The position numbers and the translations under genes are program-made. DNA of 64,000 nt from Massilia sp. PDC64 (GTDB lineage: Bacteria > Pseudomonadota > Gammaproteobacteria > Burkholderiales > Burkholderiaceae_D), in the NCBI RefSeq assembly GCF_900101265.1, contig NZ_FMZS01000018.1, positions 60,631 through 124,630 on the forward strand, read 5' to 3'. This document shows, piece by piece, positions 33,714 to 44,500 of this stretch (within the stretch, counting starts at the first letter, position 1; every line of letters begins with the position of its first letter). The notes beneath the pieces are model-generated. The model was not told where the DNA came from and ran no database searches. It worked only from the letters and a program-made list of their open reading frames with translations.

Positions 33714-34084
33714 CAGCGTTTCCCTTCGTTGATGGCCGTCGACAGCAGGCCGAGGTGCTTGTTCAGGAGCTTCAACAGGGCCTGCTGCTGCAGCGTATTT
33801 TCCGACAGCGCGGCCACTTCCATGTCGAGTTCCACGGTGTCGCCGGCGGCACCGACCGGTTCCAGTACGGGGCGGAAGTCGCGCAGCGACGCGAGCGACG
33901 GCGTGCCGCCGTGGCGGACGACGCTGCGCAACGCGCCCAGGTGGGACTCGAAACTGACGCCGACACGCTGGTAACCCGGCGTATTCGCGTTGGCGATGTT
34001 CTGGGCGATCGCCTGCTGGCGCAGCGCGGTCGCGTCCAGCGCCATGCTGACGATGCCTATGGTGCTCGGATCGATGAGGGACAC
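33713..34084 (-). CDS. flgB: Proximal rod protein FlgB
   Basis: A 123-residue rod protein. I chose the GTG at 34084, with GGAG seven bases upstream; the much longer open frame is a shadow of flgH and flgI. The rod-family motif AQNIANANTPGYQR is intact, and the C-terminal helix (LQQQALLKLLNKHLGLLSTA) is typical. Its stop touches the flgC start. Confidence 0.92.
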   Translation of the reverse strand: MSLIDPSTIGIVSMALDATALRQQAIAQNIANANTPGYQRVGVSFESHLGALRSVVRHGGTPSLASLRDFRPVLEPVGAAGDTVELDMEVAALSENTLQQQALLKLLNKHLGLLSTAINEGKR

Positions 34085-34119
34085 GGGTGGCTCCAATCTG
34101 TGATGAATCGAAAACGGGA

Positions 34120-35229
34120 TTACTGGACGATCAGTTCGGCATGCAGCGCGCCCGCGGCCTTCACGGCGCGCAGGATCGAGATGATGTCGCGGGTATTCGT
34201 CTTGATGCGCGCCAGCGACTGCACGAGGTCGGCCACCGTCGTGCCTTCCGCCGCGAGGAAGCCGGCACCGCCGCGCTCCTGCACGTCGACCTGGCTGTTC
34301 GACACGATCGCCGTGCGCACGCCGCCGCCGGCCTGGCCGACGAACCACGGCTGCGACACCGTGTTGTCGGTCTGCACGGTGACCTTCAGGTCGCCCTGCG
34401 ACACCGCCACGCGCGCGATGCGCACGTCGCCGCCGGACACGATGGTGCCCGTACGCTCGTTGATGACGACCTTGGCGCGCCGGTCCGGTTCGACGGTGAC
34501 GTTCTCGATCGCCATCAGGAAATCGTTCAGGCGGCCCTGGCGCCCTTCGGGGATGCGGATCGCGATGCCGGCCGCGTCCTGCGCCACCGCGAGCGGCTGG
34601 CCCAGCTGGCTGTTGATGGCGGCGGCGACGCGGCTGGCCGTCGTGACGTCGGGTTCGGCCAGCACGAACGTCAGCCCCCTGCCCCCGTCCGTCAGGTCGG
34701 ACAGCACCGTCTGCTCGACGGTGGCGCCGGACGGGATCGAGGCGACGGTGGGATGGTTCTTCTGCACCACGTTGCCGTTCATGTCGTACTTGTAGCCGCC
34801 GACCGACACGGGCCCCTGCGCCAGCGCGTAGATCCGGCCGTCGGCGGCCTTCAGCGGCGCCAGGATGAGCGCGCCGCCCACGAGGCTGCGGGCGTCGCCG
34901 ATCGACGTGATCGTGACGTCGATGGTGTCGCCGGCCCGCGCGAACGGCGGCAGGCTGGCGGTGACCATCACGGCCGCCACGTTGCGGCTCTGGACGTCGT
35001 CGGCCACGATCGCCATGTCGAACCGCGCCAGCATGTTGGCGATCGACTGGCGGGTCGCCTTGTTGCGCGGCGAGTCGCCCGTCCCGGCCAGGCCGGTCAC
35101 GAGCCCGTAGCCGGTCAGCGCGTTCTCGCGCCAGCCACTGACCTTGCCCAGGTCCTTGATGCGGACGGTATCGGCGGCGGCGCCGGTGCAGACGGCGAGC
35201 AGCACGGCGAACAGACAGGAACGCAGCAT
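34120..35229 (-). CDS. flgI: P-ring protein FlgI
   Basis: A 369-residue periplasmic protein of normal size with a Sec signal peptide (cleavage after TGAAA). The family features RIKDLGKVSGWREN, GYGLVTGLAGTGD and the C-terminal TTVADLVQSL are present. FlgI forms the P-ring around the distal rod in the peptidoglycan. The ATG at 35229 lies 2 nt after the flgH stop. No flgJ (rod cap with muramidase) follows it, although flgJ is its usual neighbour. Confidence 0.95.
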   Translation of the reverse strand: MLRSCLFAVLLAVCTGAAADTVRIKDLGKVSGWRENALTGYGLVTGLAGTGDSPRNKATRQSIANMLARFDMAIVADDVQSRNVAAVMVTASLPPFARAGDTIDVTITSIGDARSLVGGALILAPLKAADGRIYALAQGPVSVGGYKYDMNGNVVQKNHPTVASIPSGATVEQTVLSDLTDGGRGLTFVLAEPDVTTASRVAAAINSQLGQPLAVAQDAAGIAIRIPEGRQGRLNDFLMAIENVTVEPDRRAKVVINERTGTIVSGGDVRIARVAVSQGDLKVTVQTDNTVSQPWFVGQAGGGVRTAIVSNSQVDVQERGGAGFLAAEGTTVADLVQSLARIKTNTRDIISILRAVKAAGALHAELIVQ

Positions 35230-35231
35230 GA

Positions 35232-35804
35232 TCACAATCCGAACAGGGTAAGGAAACGCTGCCACCACGCGGGCCGCTGCACGTTGGCGAGGTCGCCCTG
35301 GCCGATATAGCTGATCCTGGCGTCGGCGATGCGGGTCGACAGGACGACGTTCGCATCGGACACGTCCTGCGCGCGCACGCGGCCCTCGACGCGGATCCGC
35401 TGGCGCTCGTCGTTGATGTCGAGCTGCTGCTCGCCCGCGACGACCAGGTCGCCGCGTTCGGTGATCTCGCGGATCGCGACCGTGATCTGGGCCAGCACCT
35501 TGCCTTCGCGCGCGGTGCGTCCGCCGCCGTCCATCTGGTTGTTGGTCTTGAGGGCGCCCGTGTAGCCCTTGCCCGGCAGGCGCGTCTCCCAGCCGACCGA
35601 CGCGTCGCGGCCGGCGCTGGTGTTCGCCGTCGTGCTGGCACTGGCGCTCTCGTACACCATCACCGTGATCAGGTCGCCCACGTGGCGCGGGCGCAGGTCG
35701 GACGTGTAGGGCTGGTACGTCGCCGGCTTGAACAGGTCGGTCGCGCCGGCGGTGGCGGCGACGCACAGGAGCGCGGCGCCGACGAGGTATCGGGAGGTGT
35801 TCAT
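35232..35804 (-). CDS. flgH: L-ring protein FlgH
   Basis: A 190-residue protein, shorter than common FlgH (about 230). The core is clear: RHVGDLITVMVYESASAS, then AREGKVLAQITVAIREI and GDLVVAGEQQL. FlgH is usually a lipoprotein with an LxGC lipobox. Here the signal region reads ALLCVAATAGA, so the only Cys follows Leu-Leu and a Sec-type cleavage after AGA looks more likely. The L-ring may thus lack lipid anchoring. The ATG at 35804 follows the flgA stop by a few bases. Confidence 0.93.
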   Translation of the reverse strand: MNTSRYLVGAALLCVAATAGATDLFKPATYQPYTSDLRPRHVGDLITVMVYESASASTTANTSAGRDASVGWETRLPGKGYTGALKTNNQMDGGGRTAREGKVLAQITVAIREITERGDLVVAGEQQLDINDERQRIRVEGRVRAQDVSDANVVLSTRIADARISYIGQGDLANVQRPAWWQRFLTLFGL

Positions 35805-35809
35805 CACGT

Positions 35810-36757
35810 TCAAAGTCCTTCGATCGCCACGACGCCCGGGCCCACCACGCGCGCCGCCACGGCCTCGCCGCCCGCCGCCGGCATGACCCGGACCCGCGCG
35901 CCGGCCATGCCGTCTTCCTGCGCCACGGCCGCCGTTTCGATCCGCAACGGCGCGGCATCCACGACGAGCCTGACGCGGTCGCCCCGCCGGACGGCGCCGG
36001 CGGGGACGACGCTGCGCGCCGCCAGCACCTCGCCATCGGCGAGCGGCGCCCTGAGGCGCATGCCGCTCCAGTCGGTGGGCGCGGCGGGCGCCGCCGCCAG
36101 CCCGAGCACGTCCTGCAATTCGCTGCGGAAGTCGCCCTGCGCGAGCGGGGCGTCCGCCGGCAACGGGCGGCGCGCCACCCACACCGGGTTCCAGGCACGT
36201 ACCTGGAACGGCACGGTGGCGGAACGCACGACGGCCCCGTCGACCAGCACGTCGACCCAGACGGTGGTGCGCGCATGCAGCGCGGCCGCGGCGCGGGGAC
36301 GCAGCGCCAGCAGGCCTTCCGGCACCTGCACGTCGCGGACCGTGCCCACGGGCGTCAATTCGAGTTTCGCGTAGCGGTTGCCGTAGGCCGCCTCCAGCAT
36401 GCGCCGCGCGGCCGCCGCGATGTCGGCGCCGTCGATGGCCGCGCCGGCGCGCCGCACTTCCACGCGCTCGGCGCCGCGCCACGCCGGGACGACGTCCTGG
36501 AACACGGGCTGCGCGAGCAGCGCCGCCTCGAGCGCGGCGCGGCTCAGCGTTTCCGGATAGCCGGGCAGCGGCGCCGCCGCCACCTGCAGCGCGGCCAGGC
36601 GCGCCGCCGTCGCGGGCGGGGCGTCGATGCCGGCCACGTCGCCGAGGAGCACGGTCTTGCCGTGCACGAGCGCGGCCGGGCGCAGGTCCAGCGCGACCGG
36701 CGCGGCGTGGGCGGCGGCGCACAGCAGCAGCGACGGCGCGAGGACGCAGCGCCGCAT
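35810..36757 (-). CDS. flgA: P-ring assembly chaperone FlgA
   Basis: A 315-residue exported protein with a signal peptide (MRRCVLAPSLLLCAAAHA) and a C-terminal SAF-type domain (PLADGEVLAARSVVPAGAVR, then GDRVRLVVD). FlgA helps FlgI assemble around the rod. An in-frame GTG at 36778, just 2 nt after the flgG stop, would add seven residues; neither start has a strong ribosome binding site. Ala/Arg-rich character is in line with the genome. Length is at the upper end for the family. Confidence 0.88.
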   Translation of the reverse strand: MRRCVLAPSLLLCAAAHAAPVALDLRPAALVHGKTVLLGDVAGIDAPPATAARLAALQVAAAPLPGYPETLSRAALEAALLAQPVFQDVVPAWRGAERVEVRRAGAAIDGADIAAAARRMLEAAYGNRYAKLELTPVGTVRDVQVPEGLLALRPRAAAALHARTTVWVDVLVDGAVVRSATVPFQVRAWNPVWVARRPLPADAPLAQGDFRSELQDVLGLAAAPAAPTDWSGMRLRAPLADGEVLAARSVVPAGAVRRGDRVRLVVDAAPLRIETAAVAQEDGMAGARVRVMPAAGGEAVAARVVGPGVVAIEGL

Positions 36758-36780
36758 CGATGGGGAAGTCGGGAACACGG

Positions 36781-37545
36781 TTATTTGCGCAGGTTGTTGC
36801 TCATCGCGAGCATTTCGTCGGCAGCCTGGATGACCTTGACGCTGCTTTCGTACGCCCGCTGTGCGGCCATCAGGCCGACCATCTCGTCGATCAGGCGCAC
36901 GTTCGACGCCTCGGCCTTGCCCTGGGCCAGCCGGCCCATGCCGTCCTCGCCGGCCTTGCCGTAGATCGCATCCCCGGACTTCTCGCTCGGGCGGTACAGG
37001 TTGCCGCCGAGCGCGACGAGGCCGTCGGTATCGGCGAAGCGCACGAGGTCGATGCGGCCGGCCTCGGCGGCGTCGGACTGGCCGGTCGCGCGCACGAGGA
37101 CGCGGCCGTCGGGCAGGATGGTGATCTCGGCCGCGTCGGTGCCCACGTGGATGCCGGGTTTCAGGACATAGCCCTCGGCGGTGGCCAGCAGGCCGTCGCG
37201 ATCGACCGTCAGCGTGCCGCCGCGGCTGTAGGCGGACGTGCCGTCGGCCGCCGTCACCTCGATGAAGCCGACGCCGTCGATGGCCAGGTCGAGGGGCTGA
37301 TCGGTCTTGCGGAGCTCGCCCGCGTCGAACACCTTCGCCAGCGAGGCGATGCCGACACCGCTGCCCTGCCGCACGACGGCGCCGGCCTGGCCGGCCTGCA
37401 GCCCGCGGTACACGAGGTCCTCGAAGCTGGCCTTGCCGCGCTTGAACCCCGGCGTGTTCACGTTGGCGAGATTGTTCGCGATCGTGTCGACACTTTTCTG
37501 CTGCGCCTGCATGCCGGTCGCCGCGATGTACAACGCGTCGTTCAT
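36781..37545 (-). CDS. flgG: Distal rod protein FlgG
   Basis: A 254-residue axial protein of normal size. The rod motif ANNLANVNTPGFKRGK is near residue 25, QPLDLAIDGVGFIEV lies in the middle, and the C-terminal helix reads RAYESSVKVIQAADEML. FlgG forms the distal rod that passes through the L and P rings. Its start overlaps the flgF stop. Confidence 0.95.
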   Translation of the reverse strand: MNDALYIAATGMQAQQKSVDTIANNLANVNTPGFKRGKASFEDLVYRGLQAGQAGAVVRQGSGVGIASLAKVFDAGELRKTDQPLDLAIDGVGFIEVTAADGTSAYSRGGTLTVDRDGLLATAEGYVLKPGIHVGTDAAEITILPDGRVLVRATGQSDAAEAGRIDLVRFADTDGLVALGGNLYRPSEKSGDAIYGKAGEDGMGRLAQGKAEASNVRLIDEMVGLMAAQRAYESSVKVIQAADEMLAMSNNLRK

Positions 37546-38273
37546 CAGAATTCCCCCAGTTTGCGGATGCTCTTTTCCAGCACCTCGTCGTAGCCCTGCG
37601 CGATTTTCTGCATGGCTTCGAAATGGCGCATCGCGGCGGTCAGCCCGACCATTTCGTGCGCCGTGTCGACGTTCGAATTTTCTTCGTAGCCCACGCGCAG
37701 CCGCACGGGCGCCACCGCGTCATCGATGGCCGCCCCGCCCTGCGCGTAGCTGCCCCCGCCCATGGGCTCGAGCAGCCCGGCGTCGCGGAAATGCACGACC
37801 CGCAGCCGGGCGACCGTGACGCCGCCCTGCACAATGTCGCCGTTGGACGCGATCGTGAACGGCTCGCCGCTCAGCACGATCTCGCCGCCGGCGCCCATCA
37901 CGGGCAGGTCGCGCGGCCCGACCAGGCGGCCGGACGCATCGAGCCGCACCGATCCGCGCCGCGTGTAAAGGGGGCCATCCGGTGTCGCCAGTTCGAAATA
38001 ACCGTCGCCGTCGATCGCGATGTCCGTGCCCGAGCCGGTGGCGCGCAACGTGCCGGCGGACTGGTCGACCAGCGTCCGGACGCCGACGACGGAGGCGCCC
38101 ACGGTGGACAGGGGCGCGGCCGCGGCGTCGAACTGCGCGGCGAAGGCGCCGCCCGCGACGACCTGCCGCTTGTAGCCGGGCGTCAGCGCATTGCTGAGGT
38201 TCTGGGCGATGCCCTGCAAACGGGCCTCGTCCTGCCGCATGGCGCTCGCAACCACAACCATTAAATCGGACAT
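37545..38273 (-). CDS. flgF: Rod protein FlgF, first gene of the operon
   Basis: A 242-residue rod protein starting MSDLMVVVASAM at the ATG at 38273; an upstream in-frame start would add 13 residues but lies over the promoter palindrome. The axial motif is LQGIAQNLSNALTPGYKR and the C-terminal helix includes HEMVGLTAAMRHFEAMQKI. As the first gene it sets the operon's 5' end. FlgF and FlgG sit before flgA-H-I-B-C here, a different order from the enteric flgBCDEFGHI arrangement. Confidence 0.93.
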   Translation of the reverse strand: MSDLMVVVASAMRQDEARLQGIAQNLSNALTPGYKRQVVAGGAFAAQFDAAAAPLSTVGASVVGVRTLVDQSAGTLRATGSGTDIAIDGDGYFELATPDGPLYTRRGSVRLDASGRLVGPRDLPVMGAGGEIVLSGEPFTIASNGDIVQGGVTVARLRVVHFRDAGLLEPMGGGSYAQGGAAIDDAVAPVRLRVGYEENSNVDTAHEMVGLTAAMRHFEAMQKIAQGYDEVLEKSIRKLGEF

Positions 38274-38291
38274 TGAGGCACCCCAAAACAG

Positions 38292-38313
38292 CTTGTTCAC
38301 AATTGTAAGCAAG
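38292..38313. promoter_or_regulatory. 22-bp palindrome over the flgF promoter start region
   Basis: CTTGTTCACAATTGTAAGCAAG reads the same on both strands at 18 of 22 positions, with ACAATTGT as a perfect core. It overlaps the last bases of the proposed -10 box and the predicted transcription start, a classic place for a repressor. The binding protein is unknown. Confidence 0.45.
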
Positions 38314-38340
38314 TGTAAACATTACCCTTGGCAATTACAA
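38312..38340 (-). promoter_or_regulatory. Sigma-70-like promoter for the flagellar operon
   Basis: On the minus strand TTGTAA (38340-38335) and TACACT (38317-38312) are separated by 17 bp, each matching four of six consensus bases. Transcription would begin near 38305, about 30 bases before the flgF start codon. Confidence 0.4.
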
Positions 38341-38510
38341 TGGGAAATTGCTGTTTTTGTGGCTTAACAGAAGATGCGCGCAGATCACGGCAAATCTAAC
38401 CAATTATCACCGATTTTACGATGCGACGTTTCTCGCGAAATATCACACATTAAAAATATTTGTAAATCCCGCTAAACAATTCGCGATTCCCGAGGATTCA
38501 TTCATTGAAA

Positions 38511-38523
38511 GGCACGTCGTGCC
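38511..38523. promoter_or_regulatory. Perfect inverted repeat upstream of the second giant gene
   Basis: GGCACG-T-CGTGCC, six perfect pairs around one base. It lies about 14 bases upstream of the TTGAGGAG ribosome binding site (38537-38544). It could be an operator or, if transcribed, a small leader structure. Confidence 0.35.
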
Positions 38524-38550
38524 GGTGAACGCATTCTTGAGGAGCAGATT

Positions 38551-41500
38551 ATGGTGGCGATTGTGAGCGGCAGCGGACTGGGCATCCTGAATGGATCGGC
38601 CTCCACGCTCGGAGCGGCTGGTTTGTTCGGCAACAGCGCTCAGGGCGCAACGAAGGAAGCGGCGTACGTCAACGCGGCGACAGGCAACCTGGTCGTGTCC
38701 GACCGCGACGCATTCCTCGCTTCCGTCGGTGTCAATCTCGCCCTCACCCGCACGTACAACTCCATGGGCAATCTCAGCACCGGAAACGGGCTGAACTGGA
38801 AAACCGGCCCGGTCAAGACCGTGACCCTGACGGGCGCCATCAACGCGGTCGGCAGCACCATCGTCCGTACCGATGCGGACGGCAGCGTGCAGCGCTACGA
38901 ATATGTCGACGCCACGAAGAGCTACCGCAGCACGGACGGAGACGGCGCCCACGACACGCTGGTGCGCGTCGGCGACGAATGGCTGTGGGAAGGCGACAAC
39001 CGCGACCTCAACGGCGTGTACGAACGCTACGACGCGAGCGGCCGCATCGTCGCCACGGGCGAACACGGCACCGACCGGCTGAAATACGGCTACAACGCCG
39101 CCGGCCAGCTCGCCTCCGTCACGGACGCCAACGGGGACGTCACCACTTACGAATACGCGGGCGCCAACCTCGCGCGCATCCGCACGACCCAGGCCGGCAA
39201 TGTCAACTCGGTCCGCACCTATTACGAGTACGACACCCTGAACCGCCTGAAGGCAGTGACGGTCGACATGACGCCGGCCGACGGCGCGATCACGGACGGC
39301 AAGATCTATCGCACGACCTACGATTACTGGGACACCGGCACCCAGCTCAAGCAGATCAAGCAGTCCGACCGGTCGGAGCTGAACTTCACCTACGACGCCC
39401 AGGGCCGCGTGGCGACGGTGCGCGACGGGGTCGGTCAGACCACCACGTTCAGCTACAGCGACCCGGGGCGCACGACGATCACGGATGCCATGGGCACGCG
39501 GACGACGTTTGCCTACGACGCGAACCAGCGCCTCACCAGCGTGTCGTCCTACAGCCCCAGCGGCAGCCTGCAGACCACGTCCTACTTCTACGACACCGAC
39601 GGCAACCTGGCCCGCACGGTCAGCCCCACCGGGCGCACGACCGTCTACGGCTACGACGCCAACGGCAACCGCATCCTCGAACGCGATGCGGACGGCCGCA
39701 CGATCACGCGCGTCTACGACCTCGCGACCAACCTGCTCAAGAGCGAGACGACCTACACCGTCGCCGACCCGGATGGCGACGGCACCGGCGCCGCCACCGG
39801 CGCGCTGACCCGCCGCTATTTCTACGACGCCGACAATCAGCTCCGCTTCACCCTGTCGCCCGACGGGCGCCTGACCGAATACGGCTACAACGCGCAGCAC
39901 CAGCTGGCGTCGCAGCGGCAATTCCACGTCATGCCCGACGCGGCCGCATCGGCCTCGTACGCGACGCTCGCGCAATGGGCGGCAACACCGGTCTATGCCG
40001 GCTACCTCACTGGTCTCGTCGAATACACGTACGACGTGCGCGGACAGCTGGACACCGCCACGTCGTACAGCACCTTCCTCAACGGCAAGGGCGTCGACAC
40101 GGGCAAGACCATCCAGAAATACGTCTACGATGCCACCGGCCGGCTGCTGAAGACGGTGGACGGCGACAACAACGCCACCGTCTACGGCTACGACGAGCTG
40201 GGCCGCCTGCAGACGCAGCTGGCGGCGGACGGCACGCGCAAGACGATCGGCTACAACGACGCGGTCGGCACCATGAGCGTGTCGTACTACGGCAAGAGCG
40301 CGACGGTGTACCGCACCGAAACGTTCGCCCTGGACGCGAACGGCCAGGTGACGTCGTCCATCTCGGCACACGACGCCACGACCAGCGACGCCGTGACGTA
40401 TCGCTACGACCCCGCGGGCCGCCTGCGGCTGCGCACGGACGCCGCCGGCAACAAGACCCACATCCTGTACGACGGCGCCGGCCGCAAGGTCGCGGAGATC
40501 GTCAACCGGACGATGGTCGAATACGTCTACAACGCCGACGGCCAGCTGACCGGCACCATCCAGTATGCGGCCGACATCGATCCCGCGCTGCTGACCAGCG
40601 CGACGGGCGACCTCCTGTACCCCACCCTCGCCGCCCTGCGGCCCACCACGCTGGCGCAGGCGAACCGCGTCACGTACAACAACTACGATGCGGCCGGCCG
40701 CCTGCTCGCCGCCGTCGACGCCAACGGCTACCTCACGCGCTACACCTACGACGGCCTCGGCCGTCTCGTCAGCACGGTCCGGCGCGCCGCGGCCGTCAAC
40801 ACCGCCGAGATCGTGAACGGCGTCATCCCGGCGGCGTTCACGGGCGAGGCCACCGTCGGCGTCGACCGCTACGAGCGCCGCTTCTACGACGGCGACAGCC
40901 ACCTGATCGCGCTCGTCGACGGCAACGGCGCGCTTACCGAGTACGTCTACAGCGCCGCGGGCCGCCTCATCGACACCACCACGCGTTCTGTTGCCGTCAC
41001 CGTGCCGGTGGCGGACAGCACGACGCTCGCGACGCTCATCACGCAGGCCGGCGCCGTCGCGACCCACCGGCGCAACATCTACGACGGCAAGGGCCTGCTG
41101 GTCGGCATCGTCGACGAAGCGAACTACCTGACCGAGATCACCTACGACGCTGCCGGCAACGTCAGCAGCCGGCGCACCTACGCGACGCCGGTCACCAAGC
41201 CGTCCGCGATCGTGCTCGCCGACGTGGGCAGCCAGGTCAGCGCCGACGACCGCATCACGACCTACACGTACAACGCGGCCAACCAGGTCGTAACCGAACT
41301 GACGGCCGGCGGCGACAAGATCACGTACGGCTACGACGACGCGGGCCGCCAGGTGTCGGTATCCCGTTCCAGCACCACCAGCGCCGAACGCACCGCCCTC
41401 AAGCGCTACGACGGCGCCGGCCGCGTCGCCGCGGAACTGAGCGAGGAAGGCGTGCGCAGGCTGGCCGCGCTGGGTGCCACGCCCGACGCCCTGCAGGTGG

Positions 41501-44500
41501 CGCAGATCTGGGCCGCGTTCGGCATCCGCTACACCTATGACGCGGCAGGCAACCGCACCAGCATGACCGACCAGCTGGGCAACCGCACGCTGTATGTCTG
41601 GAGCGAAGGTCGGCTGGCCGTGACGATCAATCCGGCCGGCGACTGGGAACGCTACACGTACGACGCGTTCGGCGACCTGATCGAAGTGGCGCGCTACACG
41701 ACGGCGCTGACCACGGCGCAGATGAACGACATCGCCGCCGGGGTCGCCGCGCCGCCGGCCGGCGGGGCCGCGCTGTACACGAAGTACTACTACGACAACG
41801 AAGGCCGCCAGGTGTTCGCGATGGATGCCGACGGCGCCGTGCGCAAGACCGAATACAACGCCTTCGACCAGGTACAGCGCACGCTGCAGTACCGCACGCC
41901 CCTGATGCAGGTGACCGCGGCGATCAGCAACCGCGGCCACACCAGCGGCACGGCGACCGACCTGGCGACGGCCCTGGCGGGCAGCGCGACCAGCCAGGTC
42001 AACTGGTACGACACGGCCGGCAACCTGATCTATGCCGTGGACGCCAACAACGCCGTCATGCGCCGCCAGTACGACCTGCGCGGCAACCTGACGGTCGACA
42101 GCCGGCTCGGCAAGCTGGCCACGGGCAGCCTGACCGGTACGCTGGCCGAGCGCAACACGCTCGCCGCGCTGGTGAACGCAAGCCTGGACAGCACGCGCAC
42201 CTATGGCTACGACGCGCGCGGCCTGCTGGTCGACGCGGCCGACACGCTCGGCTACCACACCGTCAGCCGCTACAACGCGTTCGGCCAGGCCGACCTGGTC
42301 ACCCGCTACGCCACCTCCGGCGGCACGACGGCGTCGGCGCTGGACAACGTGACGCAGACGCTGTACGACCGCAACGGCCGCGTGCGCGCGACCCTCGACG
42401 GCAGCGGCGCGTTGACGGCCTTCCGCTACGACGCGGACGGCCGCGTGATCGAACGCATCACCTATGCGAAGGCATTGGCGCCGACAGCGGGCATGGCGCA
42501 GATCCAGAGCGCGGTCGAGACCCAGAGCCTCGCCGATCCCGTCCACGACCTGCGCCAGCGCTTCGTCTACGACGCCAACGGCCGCCTGACCGCGACGCTC
42601 ACGCTGCAAACCGGCGGCAAGCCCACCGTCGCGGGCGATCCGGCCAGCGCGACGGGGAAATGGGGCGTCGTCGCCAACACTTACGACAATGCCGGCCGCC
42701 TCGTCCAGAAGACCGGCTTCGCGGCCAGCTACCCGACGAGCAACCTGACGCCGACCGACGCCGACATCGGCCTGTGGATCAGCAATGCCGCCAACGCCGG
42801 CCCGGCCGACAGCGCGGTACGCTATGCCTACGACGCCGACGACCGCGTCGTCGCCACCGCGACCGCCCAGCGCGGCAGCGGCGCGCAACGCGCGTGGGCG
42901 GTGGAGCAGATCGCCTACGACGGCGCGGGAAACATCAGCCAGCGCACGTCGCGCTACACGCTTCTCCTCGGGGCCGCGCCGTCCGCCGCCGAGATGCTCA
43001 ATGTCGGCCCGACGACCACCGGCGCAACCGGCGTCGATGCCGTCACGTTCTACAGCTACGACGCCATGGGCCGCGTCATCGCCACCGCGACGGCCCTGAA
43101 CGGCACCGGCGCCGCCACGCGCTGGGCCGTGACGAAACGCAGCTACGACACCGCCGGCAACCTGCTGAGCGTACGCGAGTACGCCACGGCGCTGACGGGG
43201 TCGGGACCGGGCGACTTCGCCACCGCGGTGACCGCCAACGATGCCGCCGACCGTATCACCCGCTACAGCTACGACGCCGGCAACCGCCTCGTCGCGACCG
43301 TCGACCCCGAAGGCGCGGCCGTCGGCCTCAAGTACGACGCCCGCGGCAACGTCATCTCCTCGACGCGCTTCGCCGTCCCCGTCACGGGAGTGGCCAACCT
43401 GCCGCCGAACTACCAGCCTGCCGCCAGCCCCGGCGGGAACACGCCCGCGGACCGCGTCACGCGCACGTACTACGACCTGGCGAACCGTCCGCTCATCGAG
43501 ATCGACCCGTCGGGTGCCGTCGTGCAGCGCCGCTACGACGTCGCGGGCCGCGTCCTCGAAACCGTGGAATACGCGCCGCTGCTCACCGCGACGGAGATCG
43601 GGACGCTCACGACCGCGGCCAGCGTCACCGCGCTGATGACCCAGAAAGCGGCGCTCGCCGACCCGGCGACGCGCGTCACGACCTATGGGTACGATGCGGG
43701 CGGCAACCTCGTGTCGACGACCGACGCGCTGAAACAGACGGAGTCGTACACCTACGACGCGCTGGGCCACAAGCTCACGTTCAAGAACAAGCTCGGCAAC
43801 ATCTGGAACTACGAGTACGACGCCGCCGGCCACATGGTGCGCGAAACGGCGCCGCCAGTCACGACGTTCACCAATGCCCTGCTGGGGACGCTCGCCGACT
43901 ACAAGACGGGCGTGCAGCAGACGTTCGTCACCGCGTTCGAATACGATGCGCTGAACAACCTGGTGCGCCGCACCGAAGCCGCCGGCATCTCCGGCATGGA
44001 GCGTGTCACCGAATACCGCTACGACGCACAGGGCCGGCAGGTGCAGATCGTGCTACCGGACGTCCAGGTCTACGATCCGACGAAGGAAGACTACGCCGTC
44101 AACGGCGAGCATACCGTCCACGAGGTGACATCGGGCGTGCGTACCGTGACCGTCACCTACGACACGTTCGGCAACGCGGTGTCGAACACCGACGTCGGCG
44201 GCAAGGTCAGCTACAAGATCTACGACCGCAGCGGCAACGTGCGCTGGGAGGTCGACGCGGCCGGTTACGCGACCGGGTACGAACGCGATGTCTTCGGCCA
44301 GGTCACGGCGATGACGCGCTACGGCAATGTCGTCAAGGCCGGCGTGGCCGGCGCCGCCGCCGACAATTTCGCCACGCTGCTGAACCGCGACGACGGCAAG
44401 GATCGCACGATCCGCTACACGTACGACGCGGCCGGCCGCCAGCTCACGACGGCCGAGCCCGTGGTGGCCACCTACGATCCGCACGCCAGCGGCACGTCCG

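Larger units (their letters stand above)
38274..38550. other. Divergent regulatory region between flgF and the second giant gene
   Basis: A 277-bp AT-rich interval that must hold promoters for both the flagellar operon (minus) and the second giant YD-repeat gene (plus). It contains a sigma-70-like promoter and palindrome on the flgF side and a perfect short inverted repeat on the other. I see no sigma-54 (GG-N10-GC) and no good sigma-28 promoter on either strand. Confidence 0.6.

Noticed and set aside
38451..38478. Possible sigma-28 promoter for the second giant gene (TAAA ... CCCGCTAA)
   Set aside because: The spacing is 13 bp rather than 15 and the -10 match is partial, so I do not support it over other AT-rich stretches.
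38443..43833. Very long minus-strand open frame (1796 aa) opposite the second giant gene
   Set aside because: It mirrors the GC-rich, repetitive YD codons of the plus strand; the product is Arg/Val/Gly/Ala-rich with no domain pattern. The plus-strand protein is clearly real.
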